DNA of 64,000 nt, taken from Limimaricola cinnabarinus (GTDB lineage: Bacteria; Pseudomonadota; Alphaproteobacteria; Rhodobacterales; Rhodobacteraceae). Positions 8,459-17,220 of this stretch are shown here, one piece after another (position 1 is the first letter of the stretch; every line of letters begins with the position of its first letter). Where the stretch lies: contig NZ_KZ304956.1 of the NCBI RefSeq assembly GCF_002723615.1, forward strand, positions 1-64,000, in the 5' to 3' direction. A program made the translations under genes and the position numbers. The notes below the pieces were generated by a model, which saw only the letters and a program-made list of their open reading frames with translations, did no database searches and had not been told where the DNA came from.

Positions 8459-9304
8459 TTAACGGAACAGGCTCAGGATCTGCTGCGGCGCCTGATTGGC
8501 GATCGAGAGCGACTGCGACGCCAGCTGCTGCTGCACCTGCAGCGCCTGCAGACGGGCCGCTTCCTCTTCCATGTTCGCATCGACCATCGCGCCGACGCCC
8601 GAATCAAGGGTATCTGTCAGCGTGCTCAAAAAGTCCTGCTGCGTTCCCAGAGACTTTTCGGCGACGCCCATGGACGTTGCACCATCAAGAGCGGTACTCT
8701 TGGCAGTGACCGCAGCAGTCAGCTGAGCATCCATATCCGGTGTCGCACCAGTAATGTTGATAGCAGCGAGGTCATCATATACCTTCTCGAGATCGAGACC
8801 AGTAACAGTCATGGTCGTTTGCGACACAGCCGTGGCGCTTGTACGAGTGATACCTGTAGTTATGGTATAAGAATCGGGGGTTCCTTTAGTGCCAGCCTTG
8901 ATCATATTCTGGCCGTTGAAAGAAGATTGATCGAGAATGGTTTTCGCTTGCGCGACCTTCTCTTTGATCTCCTCCTGAACTTTAGCACGAACCGCTTCAG
9001 TTCCTTCCATTGCGAAAGCGATACGCTCGCCAATTTGATTGGCAAGATCAGCGATAGACTCAGCGCCTACACGGCCAGTAGCCACAGCGTTCTTCGTCAT
9101 CGTAAGGCCTTCGTTAATGGCCTTATTCATACCGCTGTCGCCCTTCATCGTCTCGGAGATCGCGAAGTAGGCGGCATTGTCCTTGCCCGAGGCGACCTTG
9201 AGACCGGTCGAGATGCGGTCTTGGGTCTGGTTGAGGTTGTTGTTGATGCCCCGCAGGGTCGAGAGGGCGGACATCGCGGAATTGTTGGTGAGGATCGAAG
9301 ACAT
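8459..9304 (-). CDS. fliC: Flagellin
   Basis: The 281-residue product is a short flagellin, exported through the hook and polymerised into the filament. The N-terminal D0/D1 region (MSSILTNNSAMSALSTLRGI) and the C-terminal D0/D1 region (LQALQVQQQLASQSLSIANQ) are well conserved; the surface-exposed middle is short. The central part (about 8640-9130) is only around half G+C and uses AT-ending codons, unlike every neighbour. GGAG lies at a good distance from the ATG. Expression is probably set by its own promoter (9305-9407) and by FlbT/FlaF. Confidence 0.96.
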   Translation of the reverse strand: MSSILTNNSAMSALSTLRGINNNLNQTQDRISTGLKVASGKDNAAYFAISETMKGDSGMNKAINEGLTMTKNAVATGRVGAESIADLANQIGERIAFAMEGTEAVRAKVQEEIKEKVAQAKTILDQSSFNGQNMIKAGTKGTPDSYTITTGITRTSATAVSQTTMTVTGLDLEKVYDDLAAINITGATPDMDAQLTAAVTAKSTALDGATSMGVAEKSLGTQQDFLSTLTDTLDSGVGAMVDANMEEEAARLQALQVQQQLASQSLSIANQAPQQILSLFR

Positions 9305-9364
9305 TTTTACTGCTCCAGTTTCTTACTGTTCGATCGTCTTTCTGACGAAGTCGGCATCCGCCGC

Positions 9365-9380
9365 GGTAACTATGGTTAAA
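9365..9380 (-). promoter_or_regulatory. CtrA-like site upstream of fliC
   Basis: Read on minus, the segment is TTTAACCATAGTTACC. It contains TTAACCAT, the eight-base CtrA half-site known from Caulobacter and relatives, with a second partial half-site seven bases on. It lies 60-76 bases before the fliC start. A CtrA role is inferred from the motif only. Confidence 0.5.
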
Positions 9381-9407
9381 GCCCTCAATTGGGGCGCGTT
9401 TGTGGCG

Positions 9408-9830
9408 CTAGACCGATTTATCCATGGGCGCGCGGGAAAGCGTGTCCTTCGGGTTACGGTGCCCGTTCGCACCATAGAGCCCGCCCAGCCCGTGCCTCGC
9501 GCGCAGCCGCTCCAGATCGCGCGCGACGCTGGCGGTGGTCTCGCGCATCCGCTCCAGCATCGCCGCATCGCGCGCGATCAGCACCGACAGATCGGCAAGG
9601 CTGTCGCGCAGCTTGGAGGCCGCCTCGTCGCCCTGCCCCAGCGCGGCTTCGATCCAGGCGGTCTGCGCTTCGAGCCGGGCCCCGAGGCGGCTCTTCTCGT
9701 CGAGCCGCGCCGCGACGCCCGACAGATCGCCCGACCCGATCGCCGCGACCTCCCGGTCGAGCAATGCCGTCAGCGCCGCGATGTCCTCCATCACGCCATC
9801 GGCCCGTGCCTCGCTGCTCGTCTCGCTCAT
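9408..9830 (-). CDS. FlgN-like flagellar export chaperone (putative)
   Basis: The 140-residue acidic protein is almost wholly alpha-helical, with long amphipathic helices and no signal peptide. That layout, with its position after flgK, flgL, flgI and flgJ, fits FlgN, the chaperone that holds the hook-junction proteins FlgK and FlgL before export. The helix DLERLRARHGLGGLYGANG near the C-terminus resembles the FlgN tail (GxYGxxG). It overlaps flgJ by an ATGA. FlgN sequences vary widely, so this is a probable rather than certain call. Confidence 0.6.
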   Translation of the reverse strand: MSETSSEARADGVMEDIAALTALLDREVAAIGSGDLSGVAARLDEKSRLGARLEAQTAWIEAALGQGDEAASKLRDSLADLSVLIARDAAMLERMRETTASVARDLERLRARHGLGGLYGANGHRNPKDTLSRAPMDKSV

Positions 9831-10129
9831 GCGCCCTCTCCCTGGCCTGCATCCTCATAGGCGCCGATCGCGCGCGCCACGCTCTGCGCGATGCCGGTGC
9901 TGCCCTGATCGGCGATCTGTTCGGCGAAGGCGCGCGCCAGAAAGCTGCGCCATTGCTCCTCGGCATGGCCGCCGCCGAAGGCGCCGGTGCCGACGCTTTT
10001 GAGCATCTCGTCCACCGTCTGGGCGAGGAACATCTCCTCGAACTGCCTGGCCGTCTCCATCGTCTCGGCATCGGGCTCGCGGGTGCGCGCCAGCGGCGCG
10101 ATCGAAAGCGGTCCGGGGGTGATCTGCAT
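9827..10129 (-). CDS. flgJ: Rod-binding protein FlgJ, N-terminal domain only
   Basis: FlgJ caps the growing rod in the periplasm. This 100-residue protein is the rod-binding domain alone (ETARQFEEMFLAQTVDEMLKS); the C-terminal muramidase domain of enteric FlgJ is absent, as is usual in alphaproteobacteria, so a separate lytic enzyme must open the peptidoglycan. The start overlaps the last base of the flgI stop, and the stop overlaps the flgN-like gene. Confidence 0.88.
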   Translation of the reverse strand: MQITPGPLSIAPLARTREPDAETMETARQFEEMFLAQTVDEMLKSVGTGAFGGGHAEEQWRSFLARAFAEQIADQGSTGIAQSVARAIGAYEDAGQGEGA

Positions 10130-11244
10130 CAGATGATCTCCAGATCGGCGTGAAGCGCGCCCGCGGCCTTGATCGCCTGCAGGATCGAGATGGTCTGGCT
10201 GGCGGTGACGCCGATGGCGTTGAGCCCGTCGACGAGGCGCTGCAGGCTGACATCGCCTTCGAGGATCGAGAACTGCGCCTCCTCTTCCTCGACCGTCACC
10301 TCAGTCTGCGGCACCACCACGGTGTTGCCGATGGAGATCGGCTCGGGCTGGCTGACCTCGATCTCCTCCTTGACGATCACGGTGAGCCCGCCCTGGCTCA
10401 CCGCCACCTCGGCGATGCGCACATCCGCGCCGATCACGATGGTGCCCGAGCGCGCGTCGATCACCACCTTGGCGATGGCATCGGGCTGCACGCGCAGCGA
10501 TTCGATCTCGGCCAGAAGGCCGGGAATGTCGGACTTGCCGGTGGGGCGCACCTCGATCGTGCCCGAATCGAGCGCCGTGGCGCCGCCGCCGAGCCGGTCG
10601 TTGATCGCCTGCTCGATCCGCTCGGCGGTGGTGAAATCGGGCGTGCGCAGCGCGATGCGGATGCTGTTCATCTCGTTGATCGCAAAGTCGATCTCGTTCT
10701 CGACCGTGGCACCGTTCTCGATCCGCGCCACCGTCGGCACGCCCTCGACGATGCTGGCATTGGCGCCTTGGGCGGCATATCCCGCCACCGCGATCGGCCC
10801 CTGGCTCACCGCATAGACCTCGCCATCCGCGCCGGTCAGCGGCGTGACGATCAGCGTGCCGCCGCGCAAGCTCGAGGCGTCGCCCAGCGACGAGACCACC
10901 ACGTCGATGGTCGAGCCGCGCCGCGCGAAGGGCGGCAGCATGGCGGTGACCATGACGGCGGCGGTGTTCTGGGTGCGCATCTGCTCGTCGGTCAGGTTGC
11001 CGACGCCCAAGCGCTCCAGCATCCCCTCGATCGAGCGCTGGGTGAAGGGCGAGTTGCGCAAGGAATCGCCCGTCCCGGCGAGGCCCACCACGAGGCCGTA
11101 GCCGACGAGCTGGTTCTCGCGCACGCCCTCGAACTGGGCGATGTCCTTGATCCGCACCTCGGCCATGGCGGGCATGGGGGCGAAGGGCAGCAGGCACACT
11201 GCGAGGGCGAGAGCGGGCCGAAGCCCGAACATCCGTGCTGCCAT
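10129..11244 (-). CDS. flgI: Flagellar P-ring protein FlgI
   Basis: FlgI forms the P-ring bushing in the peptidoglycan layer around the rod. The 371-residue product has a signal peptide (about 1-24, ending at PAMA) and the FlgI signatures RIKDIAQFEGVRENQLVGYG and VGLAGTGDSLRNSPFTQRS near the mature N-terminus. The open frame reaches further upstream, but ATG 11244 is preceded by AGGAGA at a good distance and directly starts the signal peptide. It heads the flgI-flgJ-flgN set, 119 bases downstream of flgL. Confidence 0.96.
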   Translation of the reverse strand: MAARMFGLRPALALAVCLLPFAPMPAMAEVRIKDIAQFEGVRENQLVGYGLVVGLAGTGDSLRNSPFTQRSIEGMLERLGVGNLTDEQMRTQNTAAVMVTAMLPPFARRGSTIDVVVSSLGDASSLRGGTLIVTPLTGADGEVYAVSQGPIAVAGYAAQGANASIVEGVPTVARIENGATVENEIDFAINEMNSIRIALRTPDFTTAERIEQAINDRLGGGATALDSGTIEVRPTGKSDIPGLLAEIESLRVQPDAIAKVVIDARSGTIVIGADVRIAEVAVSQGGLTVIVKEEIEVSQPEPISIGNTVVVPQTEVTVEEEEAQFSILEGDVSLQRLVDGLNAIGVTASQTISILQAIKAAGALHADLEII

Positions 11245-11301
11245 GATCCGCTCTCCTGCCGTGTTCCGCCCCGACCCTAGCGAAACCCGCCACGGCCTAG
11301 C

Positions 11302-11309
11302 AAGGATAG
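11302..11309 (-). promoter_or_regulatory. CTATCCTT element upstream of flgI
   Basis: Read on minus, CTATCCTT followed by GC lies 58-65 bases before the flgI start. The same core occurs ahead of motA (27207-27214), and close forms occur ahead of flgF and fliF. It may be a shared regulator site; no binding protein is proven. Confidence 0.35.
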
Positions 11310-11319
11310 GCGGGATCAA

Positions 11320-11357
11320 TCCATGCACAGGTTGCATTAATGCAAACTGTGCATGGA
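11320..11357. repeat. 38-base near-perfect palindrome between flgL and flgI
   Basis: Two 19-base arms meet at 11338/11339 with no loop; only one pair (11331/11346) fails to match. The outer arm reads CCATGCACAG and the centre TTGCATTAATGCAA. It starts seven bases beyond the flgL stop and lies about 75 bases ahead of flgI. As RNA it would fold into a stem with no U-run, so it could be a transcript end or a protein site; the symmetric AT-rich centre favours a dimeric DNA-binding protein. Confidence 0.8.
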
Positions 11358-11363
11358 GGGCTG

Positions 11364-12410
11364 TCAGAGATAGTTGAGGAAGGACAGCTTGGAGAGCCGC
11401 GAGGTGACCATGTAGCTCGCTTCGAGCTGGGTCTGCAGCTCGGTCAGCCGGGTCGCTGCCTCAAAGGGGTCGACATTCTCGATGGCGTTGATCTGGCTGG
11501 TGTAGAGATCGCGCTTGGCCGCCTGCGCCTCCATCACCGTCTCGAGCCGCGCCTGCTGCGCGCCGAGCCGGGTCTCGGCCTGCAAGAGCGCGTCGCTGCC
11601 GCCCGTCATGGCGGTGACCGCTTCGCTGAGCCAGGCCGTCGCCGCGCCTTCATCGGCGATCTGCGAGATGTCGGTGGTGGCCAGCATCGACAGGCCGCGC
11701 AGCAGATCGGTGAAGCCCGGATCATTGGCCTGCACGCCGTAGGTGATCGTCTCGTTCTCGTCGATCCGCGCCGAGAGCCGGTCGGGCGTGGCCGCCGGGG
11801 TGCCGTTGTAGAAGCTGCCCTCGAAATCGCCGGTGCCGGGCGCGAAGGCCTCGGCCAGCGCCGCGGCCATGGTCTCGGCCTCGGCGGCACTGCCCGGGCC
11901 CGTGCCGATCACCGTCTCGACCATCTCGCGCGGCGAGCGGCCGCCATTCGGGTTGGCCTCGTCGAAGGGCTGCAAGGGCGCGCGGTCGGTGTCGATGCCG
12001 GAGAACAGCGCCTCGCCCACATGGCTGCGATTGGCGGTGCCGATGACCTGTTCGAGCGCCATCCGCGCGCTTTGCTGCAAGCTGCCCGAGAACTGCCGGG
12101 CGCTGCCCGACTGCAAGGCCAGTTCGATCACCGGCTGGACGCTGGCGCGGATGTCGTTCAGCGCGCTGCTGCCCGATTCGAGCTTGCGCGCCAGCGCGTC
12201 GTTGGACTGGACGAAGCCATCGAGCCGGGTGAGTTGGCTGCGCACCGCCAGGGTTTCGGCCGCGCGCGGCCCGAGCGTGCGGTACATCTCCGCATGCTTG
12301 CCGGTGCTGACCTCCTGCCCGGCCTTGTCGAGCCGCTGCGACAGCTCGGAAATGTTGCGGCGGCTGGTCAGGGCGTTTTGCAGCGTGGCCGTCATCCTTG
12401 TCGAGATCAT
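11364..12410 (-). CDS. flgL: Hook-filament junction protein FlgL (HAP3)
   Basis: FlgL joins the FlgK ring to the flagellin filament. The 348-residue product has a flagellin-like helical N-terminus (SRRNISELSQRLDKAGQEVSTGK) and a flagellin-like C-terminal helix (EAATRLTELQTQLEASYMVT), with a variable middle. It is 12 bases downstream of flgK and ends next to a long palindrome. Start and length agree with the family. Confidence 0.9.
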   Translation of the reverse strand: MISTRMTATLQNALTSRRNISELSQRLDKAGQEVSTGKHAEMYRTLGPRAAETLAVRSQLTRLDGFVQSNDALARKLESGSSALNDIRASVQPVIELALQSGSARQFSGSLQQSARMALEQVIGTANRSHVGEALFSGIDTDRAPLQPFDEANPNGGRSPREMVETVIGTGPGSAAEAETMAAALAEAFAPGTGDFEGSFYNGTPAATPDRLSARIDENETITYGVQANDPGFTDLLRGLSMLATTDISQIADEGAATAWLSEAVTAMTGGSDALLQAETRLGAQQARLETVMEAQAAKRDLYTSQINAIENVDPFEAATRLTELQTQLEASYMVTSRLSKLSFLNYL

Positions 12411-12422
12411 TGCAAGTCCCTC

Positions 12423-13838
12423 CTATCGGACCGCGGCCAGAAGCGTGTCCATCATCTCGTCGAGCGTGCGCATGACGGTGGCGTTGGCGGCATAGCTCTG
12501 CTCGATCAGCATCAGCTGCTGCAGCTCCTCGTCGATGTTCACCCCCTGCACCGCCGCGCGGGTCCGGGCGGCGGCGTCGCGCCCGGCGCCGAGCGATTCG
12601 GCGCGGTCGCGCGCGTCGTTGCGCAGCGCCTGCTGCTCGGACAGGAGCGAGCCGACGAAATCCGACGCCGTGGCCGAAGCCCCCAGCCCCGCCTTCGCGT
12701 CGAAGCTCATCTCGCCCGCAAGCGCCTGCGAGAAGGCATCGGCCTGCCCGGTATATCCCGTGGGGCCCGGCGCCGCGGCCCCCATGCCGTCGCGCAGCCG
12801 CCAGGCGCCGCCGCCCTGATCCTCGCGCGCGGCGGGGTTGATTGCGATGCGCCGCGCGAGGCCCTCGACCTGTTCGGGATCGAAGGCGTTTTTGCCATCG
12901 GTGAACAGCCCCGGCTGGCCGGGCGCGAGCGACGCATCCGCCGCTTCGAAGCCCTGGATCACCGCACCGGCCAGCGTGTCGAGCTGCGCCTGCATCCGCG
13001 GCAGCGCGTCGCCGAGCAGTTCGAGCCGCCCGGCAAGGCGTCCTTCCTGCGAGCCGCGCGCCCCGGCCACGCCCGGGGTCACATCGACGCCGTTCACCGA
13101 CAGGCTGGCCTCGGTGACATCGTATTCCAGCTCATGCGCCGCGTCGTTCTCGACCAGCATCGCGCCGCCCGGCATGGCGACCGAAATGCGCCCCCGTTCA
13201 TCGCGGCTGACCCGCAGGTCGAGCATCTCGGCCAGACCGTCGAGCGTCTTCGACAGGCTGTCCTCCAGCCCGGCGCGGCGCGGCGTCGCGCCGGGCTCCG
13301 CGCTGATCCGGGTGTTGAGCTCGACGACCTCGCGCAGCGTCTCGTTGACCGTGGCCACATCCGAAACGACCGCCGAGGCGGTCTGCTCGCGCACCCGCTC
13401 CAGCGCCTCCGCGGTGTCGGCCAGCCCCGTGGCAAAGCCGGTCGCGGCGCGCAGCGCGTCCTGCTGGATGGCGGGCTCGGCCGGGTTGGCGGCCAGCGCG
13501 TCGAGCCCCACCTGAAGCTTGGACAGCCGGTCCGACAGGTTGCTGCCCTCGCCGATCCCGCCCAGCGTGGCGGCATAGCTTTCGAGCGCGGCGGCGGTGG
13601 CCTGCTGGCCCGCCACGCGCGAGATCTCGATCCGGTGCGCCTGTTCGAGCCGGGCCTCGGTGGCGCGCTGGATGCCCGAAACGGCGACCCCGCCGCCGCC
13701 CTGCGAGGTCAGCGGCGCGCTGCGCTTGGCATAGCCCTCGGTCGTGGCATTGGCGATGTTGCCCGAGGTGAGACCGGCCCGGCTTTCCGTGGCGGCGAGC
13801 CCGCTGCGGGCCATGGCGAAGGCACTGGTGATGCTCAT
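12423..13838 (-). CDS. flgK: Hook-filament junction protein FlgK (HAP1)
   Basis: FlgK forms the first junction ring on the hook. The 471-residue product begins with the rod/hook-family N-terminus (GLAATESRAGLTSGNIANATTEGY is represented in residues 13-36) and ends with the matching C-terminal helix (QQLMLIEQSYAANATVMRT). The middle is long and variable, as is usual. GGAG precedes the ATG by eight bases. It lies 64 bases downstream of flgE, with a hairpin in the gap. Confidence 0.92.
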   Translation of the reverse strand: MSITSAFAMARSGLAATESRAGLTSGNIANATTEGYAKRSAPLTSQGGGGVAVSGIQRATEARLEQAHRIEISRVAGQQATAAALESYAATLGGIGEGSNLSDRLSKLQVGLDALAANPAEPAIQQDALRAATGFATGLADTAEALERVREQTASAVVSDVATVNETLREVVELNTRISAEPGATPRRAGLEDSLSKTLDGLAEMLDLRVSRDERGRISVAMPGGAMLVENDAAHELEYDVTEASLSVNGVDVTPGVAGARGSQEGRLAGRLELLGDALPRMQAQLDTLAGAVIQGFEAADASLAPGQPGLFTDGKNAFDPEQVEGLARRIAINPAAREDQGGGAWRLRDGMGAAAPGPTGYTGQADAFSQALAGEMSFDAKAGLGASATASDFVGSLLSEQQALRNDARDRAESLGAGRDAAARTRAAVQGVNIDEELQQLMLIEQSYAANATVMRTLDEMMDTLLAAVR

Positions 13839-13857
13839 TTCGATATCTCCAAAAGCC

Positions 13858-13892
13858 GGGGGCGCGGCGCGTTCTGCGGCCGCCCTGCCCCC
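13858..13892 (-). terminator. Hairpin between flgE and flgK
   Basis: On the minus strand GGGGGC (13892-13887) can pair with GCCCCC (13863-13858), followed by GGCTTTT. The loop is long and GC-rich. It could lower read-through from flgE into flgK, but the stem is short, so this is tentative. Confidence 0.35.
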
Positions 13893-13902
13893 TTTTGCGC
13901 GT

Positions 13903-15210
13903 TCAGCGCTTCAGGCGCATCGTCTCGTCGAGCATCTCGTCGACGGTGGTGACGATCTTGGCGTTGGACGAATAGGCCCGCTGGGTGCTGATCAGGTCGG
14001 TCAGCTCCTGCGCCACCTCGACATTCGAGCTTTCGAGCGCCCCCGCCGTCAGCGAGCCGGCCGAGCCCTGCCCCGCCTGGTTCAGGCTGAATTTGCCGGA
14101 GCTGCGCGACAGCGCATAGGCGTTGCCGTCGCCCGCCAGCAGCCCGTCGGGATTGGCGACCTCGGCCAGCGGAATGTTGTAGAGCGGCTTGCGGCTGCCA
14201 TTGTTGAAGACGCCGTAGACATCGCCGCGCTCGTCGATCTCGGTGCGCACCAGCACGCCGCTCTCGGCCCCGTCGGAGCCGATCTTGAGCGCCGAGTAAT
14301 CGCCCGCGAACTGGGTCATGCCGTTATGCTCGTCGGGCGCGCCGAGCGCCACCTCGATCACCTGCGGCTCGGTGCCGTTGTCGACCGTCAGCGTCGCGGT
14401 GCCGGTCGCGGGATCGAAGGCGAAATTCGGCGTGTTCTCATCGGCGGGTCTCCCCTCCGAATAGGCCTTCGGCGCGCCGGCCAGCGGGCCGCTGTCGTGG
14501 AAATCGACATCGACGCTGCCGTAATCCGTGCCGTCGGAGCCCGAGATGCTGAGCGTCCAGCGGCTTTCGGTCTCGGAGGGCTGCCAGGAGAACTGCATCC
14601 GCTCGGCCTCGCCCAGCGGGCTGTAATATTCGGCCGAGCTGAGGAAGGGCTCGCCCGGCGCGTCGAGGCCGGTCTGCTGGGCGGGCAGGTTGCCGCTGAC
14701 CTTCATCTGCCCGGTCGGCGAGCCGGTCTGCGACAGGCTGCCCAGGTTGACGGTCTTCAAATCGCCGAACTGGTTGCGGTCGACGGTGCCGATCGAGGCG
14801 GTCTGATCATAGGGAAAACCGGCGAGGTAATAGCCCGCGGCATTGCGCAGATCGCCGTTCTCGTCGGGCAGGAAGGAGCCCGCACGGGTCAGCATGAAGT
14901 TCGTTTCATTGGTTTCGTTGGGCTCTTTCGAGACCACGAAGAAGCCGCTGCCGCCGATCGCCAGATCGGTGCTGCTGTTGGTGGCGCGCAGCGCGCCCTC
15001 GGTGCTGACATCGGCCCCTTGCACGGCGCGCACGCCCGAGGACGAGAAGCTCGCATCGTCGCTCAGCGTGCTGGTGGTGACCATCTGCACGAAGCTGCGC
15101 CGATAGCCGTCGGTGTTGGCGTTGGCGATGTTCTCCGAGATCCGGCCGACGGCCGTCGAGTTGGCGCGCAGACCGCTGACCCCGGTCTGCATGGCGTAGG
15201 AAATGCTCAT
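13903..15210 (-). CDS. flgE: Flagellar hook protein FlgE
   Basis: FlgE polymerises into the hook. The 435-residue product has the rod/hook N-terminal motif (SGLRANSTAVGRISENIANA) and the C-terminal motif (TDLISTQRAYSSNAKIVTTV), with the FlgE body and D2 domain between (GNLPAQQTGLDAPGEPF). It is longer than rod proteins and has the expected hook length. AAGGA lies ahead of the ATG. The gene follows the unknown secreted protein at 15311-17107 by 100 bases that contain GC-rich repeats but no clear promoter. Confidence 0.93.
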   Translation of the reverse strand: MSISYAMQTGVSGLRANSTAVGRISENIANANTDGYRRSFVQMVTTSTLSDDASFSSSGVRAVQGADVSTEGALRATNSSTDLAIGGSGFFVVSKEPNETNETNFMLTRAGSFLPDENGDLRNAAGYYLAGFPYDQTASIGTVDRNQFGDLKTVNLGSLSQTGSPTGQMKVSGNLPAQQTGLDAPGEPFLSSAEYYSPLGEAERMQFSWQPSETESRWTLSISGSDGTDYGSVDVDFHDSGPLAGAPKAYSEGRPADENTPNFAFDPATGTATLTVDNGTEPQVIEVALGAPDEHNGMTQFAGDYSALKIGSDGAESGVLVRTEIDERGDVYGVFNNGSRKPLYNIPLAEVANPDGLLAGDGNAYALSRSSGKFSLNQAGQGSAGSLTAGALESSNVEVAQELTDLISTQRAYSSNAKIVTTVDEMLDETMRLKR

Positions 15211-15310
15211 GATCCTGCCTGTCCTTCATTCGTTGTGCCGCCGGGGCCGTTGCCGCCCGGGCCTGTGAGTGGTGCCGGCCTGCGCCGGCAGGGTGAAGCG
15301 GCGACGGCCA

Positions 15311-17107
15311 TCAGCCATCCTTCGCGACGCGTTCGAGCCGGCGCAGGGCCGCATCGGCATCCTGCATCCGGTCCGTGGCGGATTTCTGACCGATCGGCAG
15401 CGCCAGCGGCGCCACCGGTGCCAGCGAGCGGGCGATCTCGGCCAGCTCGGGGCTGCGCGCGAGGCGCGGCAGCTCGGCCAGAAGCTCGTCGACCAAGTCG
15501 GCATCGCCCGCGCGATGCGCCGAGAGCAGCAGCCGGATCGCCTCGGCCGGGCCGAGACGCGCGGGCGCCTCGCGCCACAGCGCGAGGTAATCGTCGCGCG
15601 CCGCCGCCCAGTCGCCGCGATCGAACAGCGCCGTCGCGCGCAGCCGGCGGTAGCTCTCGGAGGGGACATCCATCCGCGTGGCGATGACCCCGGCCCCGTC
15701 GCCCGCCGCACTCGACAGCCGGGCGCGCAAGTAAGCCATGCGGTCGCGCAGCTCGGGGGCGGAGGCGGGCGCGGTGCCCAGCGCCGCTGCCGCCTGCGCG
15801 GTCTGGCCGCCGCGCAGCAGCGCCTCGGCCTGCGCCAGCCGCAGCGCATCGAGCCGGGCCTGCGGCACGGGTTCGAGCCCGAGGTCGCGCATCACCGCGA
15901 GCTGGTCGCGCAGCGCGGCGTATTCGCGCGCCGCCGCATCCGTCGCGCCGATCTCGTAAAGCCGCGCCGCCAGCTTCTCGGCCTGCGCCGCAAAGCCGGG
16001 GCGGAACATCAGGTCGGGCGACACCCTGCGATGGGCGGCCACGAAGGCCCCGATCGGCAGCGCGCCGGAGCCGCCGCGGGCGTAAAGCTCGGCCACCATC
16101 TCGTCGAGCCGCGCGCCGCTGTCGCGCGCCGCATCGCTGTCGCCGTGGCGGCGCTGGATCTCGGTCAGCGCCCGGATCGCCGCTTCGGTCTCGCCGCGGC
16201 CATGCTCGACCTCGGCCAGCCGCTCCAGCGTGGCGATCTCCAGCGCGTCGCCGCGCCACAGGTGCCAGCTTTGCCGCAGGAGCGCCGCGCCGTCCTCGGG
16301 CGGCAGCGTGCCGGTCGCCCGGCCCAGATCGATCAGCGCCAGCCGCGCCCTTTGCGCCCAGGCATCGCTGCCGCCCGCCGCCATGGCATAGCTGTCGAAG
16401 GCCATCACCGGATTGCCGCCCGCCTGCGCGGCCCGGCCCAGAAGAAAGCGGTAGGCGCTGCCGCCGCGCAGCTCGGCATGGGCGTCGAAGCGCTGCGCCA
16501 GGCCATGCGCCGCCTCCCACAGCTTGGCGTCGATCGCCGCTTCGAGAAGCTCGGGCAGCACCGCCGCGCGAAGCGCGGGCGCCAGCGCATCGAGCGCGGG
16601 GTCGAGCCGCGACAGCGCCGCGCTGGCGGCCTGCGGCTCGCCCTCGCGGGCCAGCGCCAGCGCGCGCCAGACCGGCCGCTCGGCCCAGTCGCCCGCCTCG
16701 GCTTCGATCTGCCGCCGGGCCGGAAGCGGCGGCGACAGCGTGCCGCCATCGACCCCCCAGGCCGCGAGCATGATCCGGTCGCGCCGCCGCTGCTGCGCCG
16801 CGTCGAGCCCCTCGGGGCCGGGCTGCGGCAGGCCGTCGAGATAGGAGCGCGCCTCGGGCGCCAGCGCCGCGCCGACCGAAAGCGCGGCGAGATCGAGCAG
16901 CAGATCGGCCCGCGCGCGCGGGCCGGGCGCGGCGCCGAGCGCCGCGATCAGCGCGCCGCGCCGATCGAGGTAATCCAGAGCCCCCGCCGCCGCGCCAGGG
17001 CCGGATTCGGTCGTGGCGGCGGCGGGCATCTCTGCCGCCGCCGCCGCCGGATCCGCCAGCAAGGCCATCCCCAGGCATATGCTCAGTAATCTTGGCAAAT
17101 CCGCCAC
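15311..17107 (-). CDS. Unknown secreted helical-repeat protein in the flagellar locus
   Basis: Not recognised as a named family. The 598-residue product has a signal peptide (about residues 1-23, ending near DPAAA). The rest is a long array of paired amphipathic helices rich in Ala, Leu and Arg, with TPR/Sel1-like spacing (for example RLRATALFDRGDWAAARDDYLALW, about residues 505-530, and LDALRLAQAEALLRGGQTAQAAAAL). It should be periplasmic or outer-membrane associated. It is divergent from flgF and upstream of flgE, so it may be a stator- or ring-associated factor. The start is GTG 17107; its ribosome site is weak and the ATG at 17068 would remove most of the signal peptide. Confidence 0.6.
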   Translation of the reverse strand: MADLPRLLSICLGMALLADPAAAAAEMPAAATTESGPGAAAGALDYLDRRGALIAALGAAPGPRARADLLLDLAALSVGAALAPEARSYLDGLPQPGPEGLDAAQQRRRDRIMLAAWGVDGGTLSPPLPARRQIEAEAGDWAERPVWRALALAREGEPQAASAALSRLDPALDALAPALRAAVLPELLEAAIDAKLWEAAHGLAQRFDAHAELRGGSAYRFLLGRAAQAGGNPVMAFDSYAMAAGGSDAWAQRARLALIDLGRATGTLPPEDGAALLRQSWHLWRGDALEIATLERLAEVEHGRGETEAAIRALTEIQRRHGDSDAARDSGARLDEMVAELYARGGSGALPIGAFVAAHRRVSPDLMFRPGFAAQAEKLAARLYEIGATDAAAREYAALRDQLAVMRDLGLEPVPQARLDALRLAQAEALLRGGQTAQAAAALGTAPASAPELRDRMAYLRARLSSAAGDGAGVIATRMDVPSESYRRLRATALFDRGDWAAARDDYLALWREAPARLGPAEAIRLLLSAHRAGDADLVDELLAELPRLARSPELAEIARSLAPVAPLALPIGQKSATDRMQDADAALRRLERVAKDG

Positions 17108-17220
17108 GACCCCATGAATTGATTTGAGTTATCCTTGATCGAATCCCGCAACGAAGCAACAACAGCCTCGGCACCGGCCAACAAGCGCCGGGAATCGTGG
17201 GAAACGGGAGACAGCGGGCG
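17108..17220. promoter_or_regulatory. Divergent control region of the 17107 gene and flgF
   Basis: AT-richer segment between divergent genes. It contains GAGTTATCCTTGA (TTATCCTT at 17129-17136), close to elements ahead of motA, fliF and flgI, and an AATTGATTTGAG stretch. No clear -35/-10 pair was found. Confidence 0.4.

Noticed and set aside
11340-13952. 870-codon open frame on plus, antisense to flgL and flgK
   Set aside because: Arg/Ala/Gly/His-rich translation with no domain; an antisense artefact of high G+C. The minus strand holds clear flgK and flgL.
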